This document shows positions 14,542 to 24,161 of a stretch of DNA of 52,751 nucleotides, one piece after another (position 1 is the first letter of the stretch; the number at the start of each line of letters is the position of its first letter). This DNA comes from Candidatus Mediterraneibacter faecavium (GTDB taxonomy: Bacteria; Bacillota; Clostridia; Lachnospirales; Lachnospiraceae): contig DWVY01000016.1 of NCBI GenBank assembly GCA_019119995.1, positions 1 to 52,751 on the forward strand. Reading direction: 5' to 3'. The notes beneath the pieces are model-generated. The model saw only the letters and a program-made list of their open reading frames with translations, made no database searches and was not told the origin of the DNA. A program made the position numbers and the translations under genes.

Positions 14542-16971
14542 ATGAAACAGCACATACGCATCCACAAAGCGGAGCCGAACAAGGGAATCCTCGACTATTC
14601 CCATCTTCTGGACGCCCCGGCGGGAAAGCACGGGTTCGTGGAGACGAGGAAAGGGCACCTCTACTTTGAGGACGGTACAAGGGCGAGATTCTTAGGATTC
14701 AACGTGGCGGCACGTTCCAACACGCCGGATCACGAGACGGCGGATAAGATGGCGGAGCGCTTTGCAAGCATGGGCGTCAATATCATCCGTCTGCACGCAG
14801 CGGATGCCCCCGTGGGGGAAGAGCCGGGAAGCTGGAGCAGCTGTAAGGAGGCGCCGCTTCTTGACTATGCATCGGGAACAAGCAGGAAGTTCAACCCCGA
14901 GGGGCTTGACCGCTTCGACTACTTCGCCGCGAAGCTGAAAGAGAAGGGGATCTATCTGCATATCGACCTGATCGTGGCGAGGGAATTTCAGGAGGCGGAC
15001 GGGATGGACTATCCGGGCGGTGCGCCGTCCTGCATCAAGCGGTACTGCATGTACAATGAGCGTATGATCCAGCTGCAGAAAGAGTATGCGAAAGAGCTTC
15101 TCTGCCATGTGAACCCGTATACCGGCATGGCGCTGATCGACGACCCGGCGGTGGTGACGATCCAGATCAACAACGAGGACACGGCGATCAAGGGAAATAT
15201 GGGAGGCGACGCGGGAGAGGAGATGAAGCCTTACCGCGAGGAAGTGCAGAGGTGTTTCAATGAGTTCCTGCTGATGAAATATTACACGAGGGAGCGTCTC
15301 AAAGAGGCATGGACTCATGACGGATGCTGCGCCCTGGGCGAAGAAGAGGATCCGAAGCAGGGAACCGTGCGGGGGATCGAGGGAAGCTTCTATCAGCCTG
15401 TGAATGACCCGCAGGGGCAGTGGGATGCTGCGGAAGGTCCGGCGAGATATGCGGACTTTATGGAATTCGGGATCTATATGAACCGGAAATTCTATCAGGA
15501 TATGAAAGATTATATCCATTCACTGGGCGCGAAAGTACCGATTGTTACCAGCAACCTGATCGCCGGGGCGGCGGATGTGTACGGGCACACGGACGGGGAT
15601 CTGATGGAGAACAACTGTTATTTTAACCATCCGCTCCTTCCGGTGCAGGGCAATACCTATCTGGTGGCAGGACCGGCGGAGTATGTGTCCGCGAATCCGC
15701 TGACCATGCAGAGAGGAGTCGGATCTATGGCGACCACGCTTTTAAGTCTGGGCTCCGTGGCTGTTGTAAACGGAAAGCCGTTCATGCTCAGTGAATGGAA
15801 CGAGTACGGCCTTCATCCCTTCCACTCCACAGCCTTTGTGCAGAACATCGCCTACGCCTGCTTAAACGACTGGGACGGCCTGATTCTCTACAACCACCAT
15901 ACTTCTGAGAAATGGGACGATCAGCCGGCAGACGAGATCCTGAATGTATTTGACGCATACAATGATCCGGCGGTGGCGTGCCAGTGGGGATTCATGGCTT
16001 CCGTATTCCTGAAAGGGCTGGTGTCTGTGGCAGAGCACTGTGTGGATGTGGTATATACGCAGAACGACCTGAAGTCGCTGCCAATGTTCCACTCCATGCC
16101 GACGACATTTTTCCCCTATATCACCTCTATGAGAAACGTGTTCCTGGACGGCGGAGACAGCTATCAGGGAAATGCGGACGTGGCGGTAAATGCCGGATTC
16201 TTCAACGGGGCGGACCTCTCTGACGCAGAACACGGCGTATATTATGCGTGGACGGAATACAGGGATGCATTCCGCAGATATAAAGATGAAAACCGCCTGA
16301 AGAAAGCGGCGAAAGGTACGAGAGAGATCTGCCCGGGCGTCCATCTGGGAGAGAAAGCGCTTGTGTTTGACAGGATCGCAGAGACGTCAGAGGGCGGAGA
16401 TTACCGGAACCTGGCGAAGATCATGGACAGCGCCATGAAAGAGTGGGGCGTTCTCCCGGAAGGCGCGGGATATGTAGACGGGAAACTGATCTCGGATACA
16501 AAAGAGATTGTTTTTGACCCGGATCACGCACGGTTTGCAGTACATACGCCGTACTGCGGGTATTTCAGCGGCGCGCCGGAACGTGAGATCCGGCTGTCAG
16601 ACCGGGTAACCGTGGAATCGGAAAATGAAAGGATCACCCTCGCACTGATCGCGAAAGATGAGGCGCGGCTTGACGAGGCGAAAGAGTATATCCTGACGGC
16701 AATGGGCACTACAGGTATGGACGAGACTGTATATGGACAGGGTCCGGAGATGATGGGCATCCCCTTTGCCGCGGTGGAATTCAAAGGAAAGCTCTATGCT
16801 GAGACGCTCGAGGGCGGTATCTGCGTAAAAGCGGATGACGCGAAGCTTGAGATCTTGAATCCGGTGGGCGAAGTGATCGCGGAAATGGCCGGAGAGAAGT
16901 GCGGGGATGAAATACGGTTCGCACTGGACGGCTCCGTACCGGGGATCCAGTACCGGATCGTTCTCGGATAA
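14542..16971 (+). CDS. Clan GH-A glycoside hydrolase (family not resolved)
   Basis: This 809-residue protein opens with a short beta-rich region then a TIM barrel typical of clan GH-A (FLGFNVAARSNTPDHETADK; GVNIIRLHAAD). Candidate catalytic glutamates are E212 in QINNED (acid/base, end of strand 4) and E418 in LSEWNEYG (nucleophile). The C-terminal 200 residues are beta-rich. No signal peptide is seen, so it is probably cytoplasmic. The pattern resembles GH5-like or GH42/GH2-like unclassified enzymes annotated as cellulase-like or beta-galactosidase-like. The AGGAGGAAAAA ribosome site follows MITE copy 1, and MITE copy 2 begins 12 bases after the stop codon. The substrate is unknown. Confidence 0.75.
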   Translation: MKQHIRIHKAEPNKGILDYSHLLDAPAGKHGFVETRKGHLYFEDGTRARFLGFNVAARSNTPDHETADKMAERFASMGVNIIRLHAADAPVGEEPGSWSSCKEAPLLDYASGTSRKFNPEGLDRFDYFAAKLKEKGIYLHIDLIVAREFQEADGMDYPGGAPSCIKRYCMYNERMIQLQKEYAKELLCHVNPYTGMALIDDPAVVTIQINNEDTAIKGNMGGDAGEEMKPYREEVQRCFNEFLLMKYYTRERLKEAWTHDGCCALGEEEDPKQGTVRGIEGSFYQPVNDPQGQWDAAEGPARYADFMEFGIYMNRKFYQDMKDYIHSLGAKVPIVTSNLIAGAADVYGHTDGDLMENNCYFNHPLLPVQGNTYLVAGPAEYVSANPLTMQRGVGSMATTLLSLGSVAVVNGKPFMLSEWNEYGLHPFHSTAFVQNIAYACLNDWDGLILYNHHTSEKWDDQPADEILNVFDAYNDPAVACQWGFMASVFLKGLVSVAEHCVDVVYTQNDLKSLPMFHSMPTTFFPYITSMRNVFLDGGDSYQGNADVAVNAGFFNGADLSDAEHGVYYAWTEYRDAFRRYKDENRLKKAAKGTREICPGVHLGEKALVFDRIAETSEGGDYRNLAKIMDSAMKEWGVLPEGAGYVDGKLISDTKEIVFDPDHARFAVHTPYCGYFSGAPEREIRLSDRVTVESENERITLALIAKDEARLDEAKEYILTAMGTTGMDETVYGQGPEMMGIPFAAVEFKGKLYAETLEGGICVKADDAKLEILNPVGEVIAEMAGEKCGDEIRFALDGSVPGIQYRIVLG

Positions 16972-16983
16972 GCGCAGCGATGA

Positions 16984-17179
16984 AGTTACAGTTCACACCT
17001 AACCGCCGCCCGCATGCGCACTCGTCGCGCTGACGCGCTCCAGTCCCGCACTACGTGCTAAGACTGCTTATGGGGGCGGCGGTTACGAGTTCCACTCGCA
17101 CTCAGGAACAGGGGGATGCCTCTTACATGCAAGCATGACAATGCATCCCCCTGTTCCTGAGTACGGTGTGAACTGTAAC
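16984..17179 (-). mobile_element. MITE-like element, copy 2 (inverted)
   Basis: This ~196 bp copy is the reverse complement of the element at 14313-14509 with scattered differences, for example inside the ACTCAGGAACAGG hairpin loop. Its ends are the same 15 bp inverted repeat. GCGATGA flanks it at 16977-16983 and 17180-17186, a perfect 7 bp duplication (8 with the next A). It lies 12 bases after the stop codon of the GH-A gene. Confidence 0.85.
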
Positions 17180-17190
17180 GCGATGAAAAA

Positions 17191-17236
17191 CCGGAAATTA
17201 TAAAACCGGGATTATGAAAAGCACCGATCATAAAAA
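17191..17236 (+). repeat. Short degenerate tandem repeat before GH94
   Basis: Three 15-16 bp imperfect units (CCGGAAATTATAAAA, CCGGGATTATGAAAA, GCACCGATCATAAAAA) follow one another upstream of the GH94 start. They could be chance or an operator array. No clear promoter is seen here, so GH94 may be read from the GH-A promoter. Confidence 0.35.
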
Positions 17237-17262
17237 CAGTAGACAGGAGAGTTATAGAAACA

Positions 17263-19593
17263 ATGAGTGTTGAGACGAAACAGGCAGAGGACAGAAAACT
17301 GTATGAGTTCGCGGAAGACGGGAACAGCTGCCGGATCTATGAGCCGAGGACGCCCCGGTACTGGTACAACTACCTGTGGAATGAGGACCGCTACTGCGCC
17401 CAGATTTCCCAGGTGGGCCACGGGCGCAGCTATTACTTAAGCGAGAAGGCGGAGATGTGCATGATCAACCGGGATGACGCCAGATATGTCTATCTGCGGG
17501 ATGATGAGAGCAGCGAGTGCTGGAACATCGGACTCGGGCCGCTGAATACAGAGGTGGAGGATTACTGCTGCACCCACAGTATCGGGCATTCCCTGATCCG
17601 TTCAAAGAAGAACGGCGTCGAGGGGAGCTGGCGGATCTTTGTGCCGAAAGAAGGGCATCACGAGGTATGGACACTGAAGCTGAAAAATACGGAGGCGACA
17701 GAGAAGCATCTCAGCGTATTCTTCGCAGTCAGCTTCAACCTGGAAGGATTTTCCTATCCCAGATATTATGAAATGTACCGCTGTATGCAGACAAGATTTG
17801 ACCGGAAGTTAAACGGCGTCTACTGTGCTTCCTCCCATCCATTTGCACCCCACGGGCTGTACAACGGATTCCTGGCGTCTTCGGAACCGGTGTACGCATG
17901 GGACGGGGATCTGACGAAATTCTGCGGGACGACCAGTACGCTGACGCTGCCGGACGCATCTGCCTGCGCTCTGTTCCAGAGACCGGATGTGGTCATGCAG
18001 GGGAGAGACTGTACGGATTCGGAGGCGTCCCTGTTTATCCTGGGCGGCGTGCTGCAGCATAAGATCACTTTGAAGCCCGGAGAGGAAAAGGAGATCCGGG
18101 TCGTATTCGGGATCAGCGCCTCCTGTGAGGAAGCCTGCCGGACGATGGAGCGCTATGCGGATGAGGAAAGCACAGAGAAGGAGTGGAGAGAGGCGGAAGC
18201 ATACAATTATGAGAAGATCCGGTCTCTCGCGGTGAAGACGCCGGATGAGAAGATCAACCACATCATGAACAACTGGGTGAAAAAACAGGCGGATTTCTGC
18301 ATTGTCGGGAAGAAAGGCGTGAGAGACAACCTACAGATCGCGGTGGGGCTTTTAAATTACCGTCAGGAGAAAGCCCAGGAAGAGATTCTGGAGTGCCTGC
18401 GGCATCAGTTCAGGGACGGACATGGCGTGCTCACATGGTATCCTTATGATGACACGCGCTACTCCGACCAGCCCTTCTGGATCATCTGGGCGGTGTGCGA
18501 ACTGATCAAAGAGACAGGCGACTGTTTGCTCCTTATGGAAAGCGTGGAGTGGCAGGACGGCGGCGAGGCGTCTGTGCTGGATCATGTGAAAGCGGCGGTG
18601 GACCGACTGATCCTCGATAAAGGGAAACACGGTCTGGTGAAGATTTATTTTGCCGACTGGAATGACGCGCTCAATGTTACGGATGATCCGGAGGCGGAAT
18701 CCGTGATGCTGTCCCACCAGTTCTGCCTGGCGCTGCGGGAGCTGGCGCGGCTGATGGAGTATGCAGGGGATAAGGAATATGCCCGGTTCCTGAAAGAAGA
18801 ATATGATAAACTGAAATCGGATATCAACCGGTATGCATGGGATGGAAACTGGTATGCAAGGGCTTTGAGCGAGAAGGGAAATATAGGAAGCAAAGACAGC
18901 AGGGGCAGCAGGATCTACCTTAACGCCCAGACGTGGGCGGTGCTTGCCGGCGTGGCGGACGAAGAGAAGCTGCCGAAAGTTCTGGAAGCGGTGGACGGTA
19001 TGGAACAGGATTTCGGATTCCCGCTGAATCTGCCTCCTTACCCGGAGTACGATCCCCATGTGGGACGGATGTCCGGTATGCTGCCGGGGCTTTTTGAAAA
19101 CGGCGGCGTGTACTGCCATGCCACAGGCTTTAAGATCCTGATGGACTGCTGTGCAGGCAGAGGGACGAAAGCAGTGGAGACGTTAAAGAAGATCATGCCG
19201 GACAGTGAGAAGAATCCGTCCGTGCGGTCCGGAGCAGAGCCCTACGTGTTTACCAACTGCTATTCCACCAATCCGGGATATTACGGGAAATCCTACCAGT
19301 CCTGGACCACCGGGACGTCCGCATGGTGCCTGATGGGACTGTATGAAGGCGTCATGGGCGTAAAGCGGGATTATGAGGGATTGCGGATCGCCCCCTGTTT
19401 CCCGGCAGAGTGGGAAGAGGCGGAAGTGACGAGACATTTCCGGGGAGCGGACTACCATATCGTGATCCGCAATCCGGAACGGATCGAAAACGGGAAGCCG
19501 GTCATTTTAGCGGACGGGAAACCCTGTGACAGAGAGACGCTTCCAGTCTATGGAGACGGCAGGACACATGAGATCGAAGTCCTGCTGAGATAA
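17263..19593 (+). CDS. GH94 glycoside phosphorylase
   Basis: This 776-residue protein has the GH94 layout: an N-terminal beta-sandwich (to about 270), a helical linker, the (alpha/alpha)6 barrel and a C-terminal beta cap. The catalytic general acid is D465 in YFADWNDALN, the DWND hallmark of cellobiose/laminaribiose/chitobiose-type phosphorylases. Other family stretches include FWIIWAVCELIKETGD, LNAQTWAVLAGVA and the ENGGVYCHATGF segment. These enzymes split beta-glucosides with phosphate to give glucose 1-phosphate in the cytoplasm. The exact disaccharide is not readable from sequence. It follows the GH-A gene and MITE copy 2. AGGAG lies 13 bases before the ATG. Confidence 0.9.
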   Translation: MSVETKQAEDRKLYEFAEDGNSCRIYEPRTPRYWYNYLWNEDRYCAQISQVGHGRSYYLSEKAEMCMINRDDARYVYLRDDESSECWNIGLGPLNTEVEDYCCTHSIGHSLIRSKKNGVEGSWRIFVPKEGHHEVWTLKLKNTEATEKHLSVFFAVSFNLEGFSYPRYYEMYRCMQTRFDRKLNGVYCASSHPFAPHGLYNGFLASSEPVYAWDGDLTKFCGTTSTLTLPDASACALFQRPDVVMQGRDCTDSEASLFILGGVLQHKITLKPGEEKEIRVVFGISASCEEACRTMERYADEESTEKEWREAEAYNYEKIRSLAVKTPDEKINHIMNNWVKKQADFCIVGKKGVRDNLQIAVGLLNYRQEKAQEEILECLRHQFRDGHGVLTWYPYDDTRYSDQPFWIIWAVCELIKETGDCLLLMESVEWQDGGEASVLDHVKAAVDRLILDKGKHGLVKIYFADWNDALNVTDDPEAESVMLSHQFCLALRELARLMEYAGDKEYARFLKEEYDKLKSDINRYAWDGNWYARALSEKGNIGSKDSRGSRIYLNAQTWAVLAGVADEEKLPKVLEAVDGMEQDFGFPLNLPPYPEYDPHVGRMSGMLPGLFENGGVYCHATGFKILMDCCAGRGTKAVETLKKIMPDSEKNPSVRSGAEPYVFTNCYSTNPGYYGKSYQSWTTGTSAWCLMGLYEGVMGVKRDYEGLRIAPCFPAEWEEAEVTRHFRGADYHIVIRNPERIENGKPVILADGKPCDRETLPVYGDGRTHEIEVLLR

Positions 19594-19647
19594 GGAAAGA
19601 AAGGATACAGGCGTCCGCATTGAAAATGTTTAAAAGAATGACGGAAA

Positions 19648-19700
19648 TTACAATTCTAAGAATTATTTTGCAATAATTTTGAAGCGTAAAGAGATATAGT
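19648..19700 (+). promoter_or_regulatory. AraC-type site and promoter of the first rhamnosidase operon
   Basis: TTACAAT at 19648 and TTGCAAT at 19668 have the 20 bp period; TATAGT at 19695-19700 starts 27 bp after the second half-site. The geometry matches the sites before GH2 (31752) and the second symporter (46748). It is inferred to be an activator-dependent promoter. Confidence 0.55.
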
Positions 19701-19833
19701 AATGACCGAAGAGAGCGGAACAGATCAAAAGTCCGCAGAGAAAAATAAATTTTCCGAAGGCACGCCCTGAATACTGGCGGCGAGGGGACAAGCATTGTGC
19801 GGCGGATGCATCGGAGACAGGAGGAGAGGAAAG

Positions 19834-21264
19834 ATGGCAAAAGACAAGAACGCACCCCGGTATGACAAACAGGGGGCAAGGCGCGTCATGCGCAAAAGAG
19901 ATTATTTCTCAGACTTCAGCGGTCAGCTGGCGCTGGGGTTGATGGCAAACATTGTGGGGCAGTTAAACTACTTTTATACAGATAAGGTAGGGCTGGCGGT
20001 AGGAAGCGTCGGCATTATACTGGCAATTTCAAAAGTGATCGACGCATTTACAGACGTCATCGCGGGAAATATGATCGATCATTCAAAAGGCGGAGACCAT
20101 AAGTATTTTAAATGGATCCTCCCACAGATCATACCGGCTGCGGCTATCGTCGTGCTGATGTTTACCGTGCCGATCCAGGCCGGACAGATCCCGGGCGTGA
20201 TCTACGCACTGGTAACAAACCTGATCTTATCCGCCGGATTATATACATTTATCGCAACTCCGTTTGCAGCGGTCATGACAGTCCGCACGCGGAGCTTAAG
20301 CGAGAGAGGAAGCATCGGATTGTTCCGTGCGATCGCCAATTACGGCGCGGGAATGCTGATCTCGATCCTGACGATCCCGGTGACAAATATGCTGGGCGGA
20401 ACACAGTCCGCATGGATCAAATACGGCGTAGTGCTGGCAGTGCTTGTACTTGTCCTGTTCGCAATATGCTGCCGCAACGGCATGAAGTCAAAGTTCGCCT
20501 GTGATTATGAGGAAGAAGAGGCGGACGGACAGCCGGAGGAAGAGGAAGAGCCGGTGCCGTTTAAAGAAGCGATGACAATGCTTCTGAAAAACAAATACTG
20601 GGTGATCATCCTGCTGTTCAATCTGATCACGAGTATTACAAGCGGGATCACGGCTTCCGGCGGTACATATTATTGTAAATGGATCTTCGGAAACGACAAC
20701 CTTGTCGGCCTGATCGGTGCGGTGGGAATGCTAGCGACAGTTGTGGGGTTCGTGCTTTCCAAGCCGATCATCGCAGGGCTCGGGATCAAGAGAACGATTT
20801 CTATCGGGCTGCTCGGCGCAGCTGTACTTGCGGGCATTCGCTGCTTTGTGCCGACAAACTTTGCAGTCTATGTAGTCACAAGCCTTCTGGGAAGCTTCGT
20901 GCAGATCCCGATGATGAGCCTGTACGGTGTGCTGACTTCCATGACCATCGATTACAACGAGTGGAAATATGACAAGAAGCTGGTGGCAATGTCCGGCGGC
21001 GCCATCGGATTCGGAAGCAAAGTAGGAAACGGTCTCGGAGCGGCGATCCTGTCCGCATTCCTTGCCATCGGCGCCTATGACGCCACACTGGAAGTGGCTT
21101 CCACATCCATGAGATATTCCATCTACGGATTTTCCAATTATCTTCCGGTGGTGATCAACCTGATCATGTTCGTGATCTTCCTGAAGTTTGATCTGGAAGA
21201 GAAACTGCCGAAGATGAGAGAAGAGATCGCAGCGCGCAGGGCTGCAAAGAACGAGGCAAAATAA
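19834..21264 (+). CDS. GPH-family sugar:cation symporter (MelB type)
   Basis: This 476-residue inner-membrane protein has 12 predicted helices and the GPH/MelB signature near the N-terminus (YFYTDKVGLAVGSVGIIL; IDAFTDVIAGNMIDHS). After the first six helices comes a charged acidic cytoplasmic loop rich in Glu (about 227-245). Family members import glycosides, pentosides or hexuronides with Na+ or H+. The start at 19834 follows AGGAGAGG; the open frame extends 13 codons upstream without support. It heads the operon with GH78 and two GH3 genes, so rhamnosyl or glucosyl glycosides are likely cargo. A strong hairpin follows the stop. Its paralogue is at 46851-48254. Confidence 0.92.
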   Translation: MAKDKNAPRYDKQGARRVMRKRDYFSDFSGQLALGLMANIVGQLNYFYTDKVGLAVGSVGIILAISKVIDAFTDVIAGNMIDHSKGGDHKYFKWILPQIIPAAAIVVLMFTVPIQAGQIPGVIYALVTNLILSAGLYTFIATPFAAVMTVRTRSLSERGSIGLFRAIANYGAGMLISILTIPVTNMLGGTQSAWIKYGVVLAVLVLVLFAICCRNGMKSKFACDYEEEEADGQPEEEEEPVPFKEAMTMLLKNKYWVIILLFNLITSITSGITASGGTYYCKWIFGNDNLVGLIGAVGMLATVVGFVLSKPIIAGLGIKRTISIGLLGAAVLAGIRCFVPTNFAVYVVTSLLGSFVQIPMMSLYGVLTSMTIDYNEWKYDKKLVAMSGGAIGFGSKVGNGLGAAILSAFLAIGAYDATLEVASTSMRYSIYGFSNYLPVVINLIMFVIFLKFDLEEKLPKMREEIAARRAAKNEAK

Positions 21265-21317
21265 GAGATACATATGAAATGGGCTGACCGCCCATTAGAG
21301 AAAGAGCAGACTGAATC

Positions 21318-21351
21318 AGCCGGCGCTTCCGGAGAGACCGGAGCGCCGGCT
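21318..21351 (+). other. Intercistronic hairpin after the symporter gene
   Basis: AGCCGGCGCTTCCGG pairs with CCGGAGCGCCGGCT (14 pairs, one bulged T). It lacks a T tract, and the GH78 ribosome site follows at once, so an mRNA-stabilising or processing element is more likely than a terminator. A similar hairpin follows the second symporter gene. Confidence 0.6.
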
Positions 21352-21376
21352 TTGCCGGTAAAAGGAGGATGACAGA

Positions 21377-24124
21377 ATGAAGATTTATGATTTCAGGATT
21401 GAATACAGAGAAGAGCCAAAAGGGCTTGCGGTGAGGATTCCGCGCTTTTCGTGGAAGATCGCATCGGACGAGAAGAATGTGGCGCAGGCTTCCTGGCAGA
21501 TCATTGTGGACTGCGATGGAAGCTGCGTCTGGGACAGCGGGAAAGTGGAAAGTGATCAGTCCGTTCTCGTTCCTTACGGCGGACTGGAGCTTGAAGAAGA
21601 AAAGGAGTACCGGGTATCCCTGCAGATCACGGATAACCATGGCAGCAGCGCACAGGCAGAGACGGTCTTTACTACGGGCATCTTTGACAGCACACATTTC
21701 CGGGCAAAGATGATCACTCACGATTTCCCGAAGGACGAGACGGCGTGTCCGGTCTTTTTCCGCAGATTTGAGCCGGAAAAGCCGGTGAAGTCGGCGTATC
21801 TCTATGCGACGGCCCATGGAGTATATGAGACGTATGTAAACGGGAAGAAAGCGGGAGACGCATACATGGCTCCCGGCTGGACAGATTACCACAAGATCCT
21901 GCAGTATCAGTTTTATGATGTGACAGAAGAGCTGAGAACCCATACAGGGGATAACCTGCTGGAACTGGCCGTTGGGAACGGCTGGTACAAGGGAATCTTA
22001 GGCTTCGACTGCAAACCGGACCGGTACGGCGACCGAACCGCTACGTGGGCGGAGCTTCATGTCATATATGAGGATGGCGCCAGGGACGTGATCGCGACGG
22101 ATGAGACGTGGCAGGTGCGCACCGGCCAGATCCGGTACAGCGAGATATACAATGGCGAGACCATCGATACGAATGCGCCGGAGATCAGGGAAGGCAGCGT
22201 ATCGGTCGTACCGGAACCGGAGTTTGACCCGGCGGTGCTGACGCCCCAGGTCAACGAACCGGTGCGGGTAACGGAGCGGTTGGAAGCGAAGCGGGTGTTC
22301 ACGGATCCGGCGGGAAATGTCCTTGTAGATTTCGGGCAGAACCTGACCGGTCTGGTGGAGATCCGGATCAAAGGAGAAGCGGGACAGAAGATCACGGTCC
22401 GCCATGCGGAAGTTCTCGATAAAGACGGCGTATTCTATCCGGATACCCTGCGCACGGCGAAGTCCGAGGATATTTATATTTTAAACGGGGAAGAGCAGGT
22501 ATTGATGCCCCATTTTACGTTTCACGGGTTCCGCTACGCTGCCGTGACAGGCATCAAGGATCCGAAGCCGGAGATGTTTACCGCCTGCGCGATGCATTCG
22601 GATATGAGAAAGACCGGAGATTTTCACTGTTCCAATGAAAAAGTCAATCAGCTCCAGAGCAATATTACATGGAGCCTGAGAGATAACTTCTTCGACATCC
22701 CATCCGACTGCCCCCAGAGAGACGAGCGGCTGGGATGGATGGGAGACGCCCAGGTCTTCTCATGGACAGCGGCGTTCAACCGGGAGACGGCGCTGTTCTT
22801 TACCAAGTGGATGCGGGACGTATCGGCTGCCTCTTCCCTGGAACAGGGTGTTCCTCATATCGTGCCGGACATCCAGGGAACTTACAGCTCCGCTGCATGG
22901 AGCGATGCGGCGGTGATCATCCCCTGGGTAGTCTATCAGACTTACGGCGATGTGCGGATATTAGAGGAAAACTGGAAGTGTATGCACGAGTGGGTAGATT
23001 ATATCCACAACCACGTCAATGAGAACGGGCTGTGGATGAGCGGCTATCAGTACGGCGACTGGCTGGCCCTTGACCGGGAGATGGGGGATAAGAGCGTGGG
23101 AGCTACGGATATCTATCTGGTGGCGAACGCCTACTATATCTATGTGACAGATCTCGTCGCAAAGACCGCCCGTGTGCTGAAAAAACCGGGAGAAGCGGCT
23201 TACTATGAAGTGCTGAGAGAAGAAACGCTCCAGTCATTCCGGGAGGAATATTATACATCGAGGGGCCGCATTGTCAGCGAGACACAGACCGGGTGCGTAC
23301 TGTCCCTGCACTTCGGACTTGCAAAGGAAAAAGACAGGGAGACGATCACGAAAGCTCTGGTCACAAACATAGAGAACCATAAGAACCATCTGACGACAGG
23401 ATTTGTGGGGACGCCTTACCTGTGCCACGCCCTTTCGGACAACGGCGCCCACGATACCGCATCCGTCCTGTTTATGAAAGAAGACCTGCCCTCATGGCTC
23501 TACGCGGTCAACAAAGGAGCTACCACGCTCTGGGAGAGATGGGACGCGATCCTTCCCGACGGGACTATGCAGGATCCGGGATTAAACTCCATGAACCATT
23601 ATGCCAACGGAGCCATCGGGGACTGGATGTACCGGAAGATCGGCGGCATCAACCAGATTGAAGCGGGATATCACAGATTCTATATCAGGCCCATGTTCGT
23701 GCAGGGGATCGAGGAGGCGAGGACAGAGCTGGAATCCCCTTACGGAACGATCGTCTCCCACTGGAGCTGCCGGAAAGGGAAGATCCGTGTGGAAGTTCAG
23801 ATACCGGCAAACACGACGGCGATCCTGTACCTGCCGGAGAAGGAAGAGGCGTTGGAGCTCGGCTCGGGAAATTACAGCTATGAATATGAGACAACGACTA
23901 GTCTGAGAGAACTTAAGTTTACAATGGACAGCAAGCTGGGAGAGATCCTGGCTGAGCCGCTTGGTATGGAAATGATGGAACAGATGGTGCCAGATCTCGT
24001 GCACAATCCGATGATCGAATACGCGAAACGGATGACGCTTTCAGAAGGCATCAGTTCCGCGCCGGAGATCCGTCCGGTCTACGAGGCGGTCTTAAAAGCA
24101 CTGAACGAGCAGCCGGAAGAATGA
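21377..24124 (+). CDS. GH78 alpha-L-rhamnosidase
   Basis: This 915-residue enzyme hydrolyses terminal alpha-L-rhamnose. The N-terminal beta-sandwich domains (including the DFRIEYREEPKGL start and the lectin-like GVYETYVNGKKAGD region) precede an (alpha/alpha)6 barrel. The general acid is E450 in DCPQRDERLGWMGD and the general base E720 in LWERWD, both family hallmarks. There is no signal peptide, so it works on imported glycosides. Residues from about 850 form a helical tail beginning MDSKLGEIL that also occurs in GH78 at 43989 and GH3 at 48359. AAAGGAGG precedes the ATG. Its paralogue is 43989-46745. Confidence 0.95.
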   Translation: MKIYDFRIEYREEPKGLAVRIPRFSWKIASDEKNVAQASWQIIVDCDGSCVWDSGKVESDQSVLVPYGGLELEEEKEYRVSLQITDNHGSSAQAETVFTTGIFDSTHFRAKMITHDFPKDETACPVFFRRFEPEKPVKSAYLYATAHGVYETYVNGKKAGDAYMAPGWTDYHKILQYQFYDVTEELRTHTGDNLLELAVGNGWYKGILGFDCKPDRYGDRTATWAELHVIYEDGARDVIATDETWQVRTGQIRYSEIYNGETIDTNAPEIREGSVSVVPEPEFDPAVLTPQVNEPVRVTERLEAKRVFTDPAGNVLVDFGQNLTGLVEIRIKGEAGQKITVRHAEVLDKDGVFYPDTLRTAKSEDIYILNGEEQVLMPHFTFHGFRYAAVTGIKDPKPEMFTACAMHSDMRKTGDFHCSNEKVNQLQSNITWSLRDNFFDIPSDCPQRDERLGWMGDAQVFSWTAAFNRETALFFTKWMRDVSAASSLEQGVPHIVPDIQGTYSSAAWSDAAVIIPWVVYQTYGDVRILEENWKCMHEWVDYIHNHVNENGLWMSGYQYGDWLALDREMGDKSVGATDIYLVANAYYIYVTDLVAKTARVLKKPGEAAYYEVLREETLQSFREEYYTSRGRIVSETQTGCVLSLHFGLAKEKDRETITKALVTNIENHKNHLTTGFVGTPYLCHALSDNGAHDTASVLFMKEDLPSWLYAVNKGATTLWERWDAILPDGTMQDPGLNSMNHYANGAIGDWMYRKIGGINQIEAGYHRFYIRPMFVQGIEEARTELESPYGTIVSHWSCRKGKIRVEVQIPANTTAILYLPEKEEALELGSGNYSYEYETTTSLRELKFTMDSKLGEILAEPLGMEMMEQMVPDLVHNPMIEYAKRMTLSEGISSAPEIRPVYEAVLKALNEQPEE

Positions 24125-24161
24125 TAAGCCAGAAAAATAAGAATGAACAGCAGGGAGAAGA

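Noticed and set aside
21318..21351. Terminator after the first symporter
   Set aside because: The stem is strong but is followed by TTTGCC and the GH78 ribosome site; no T tract.
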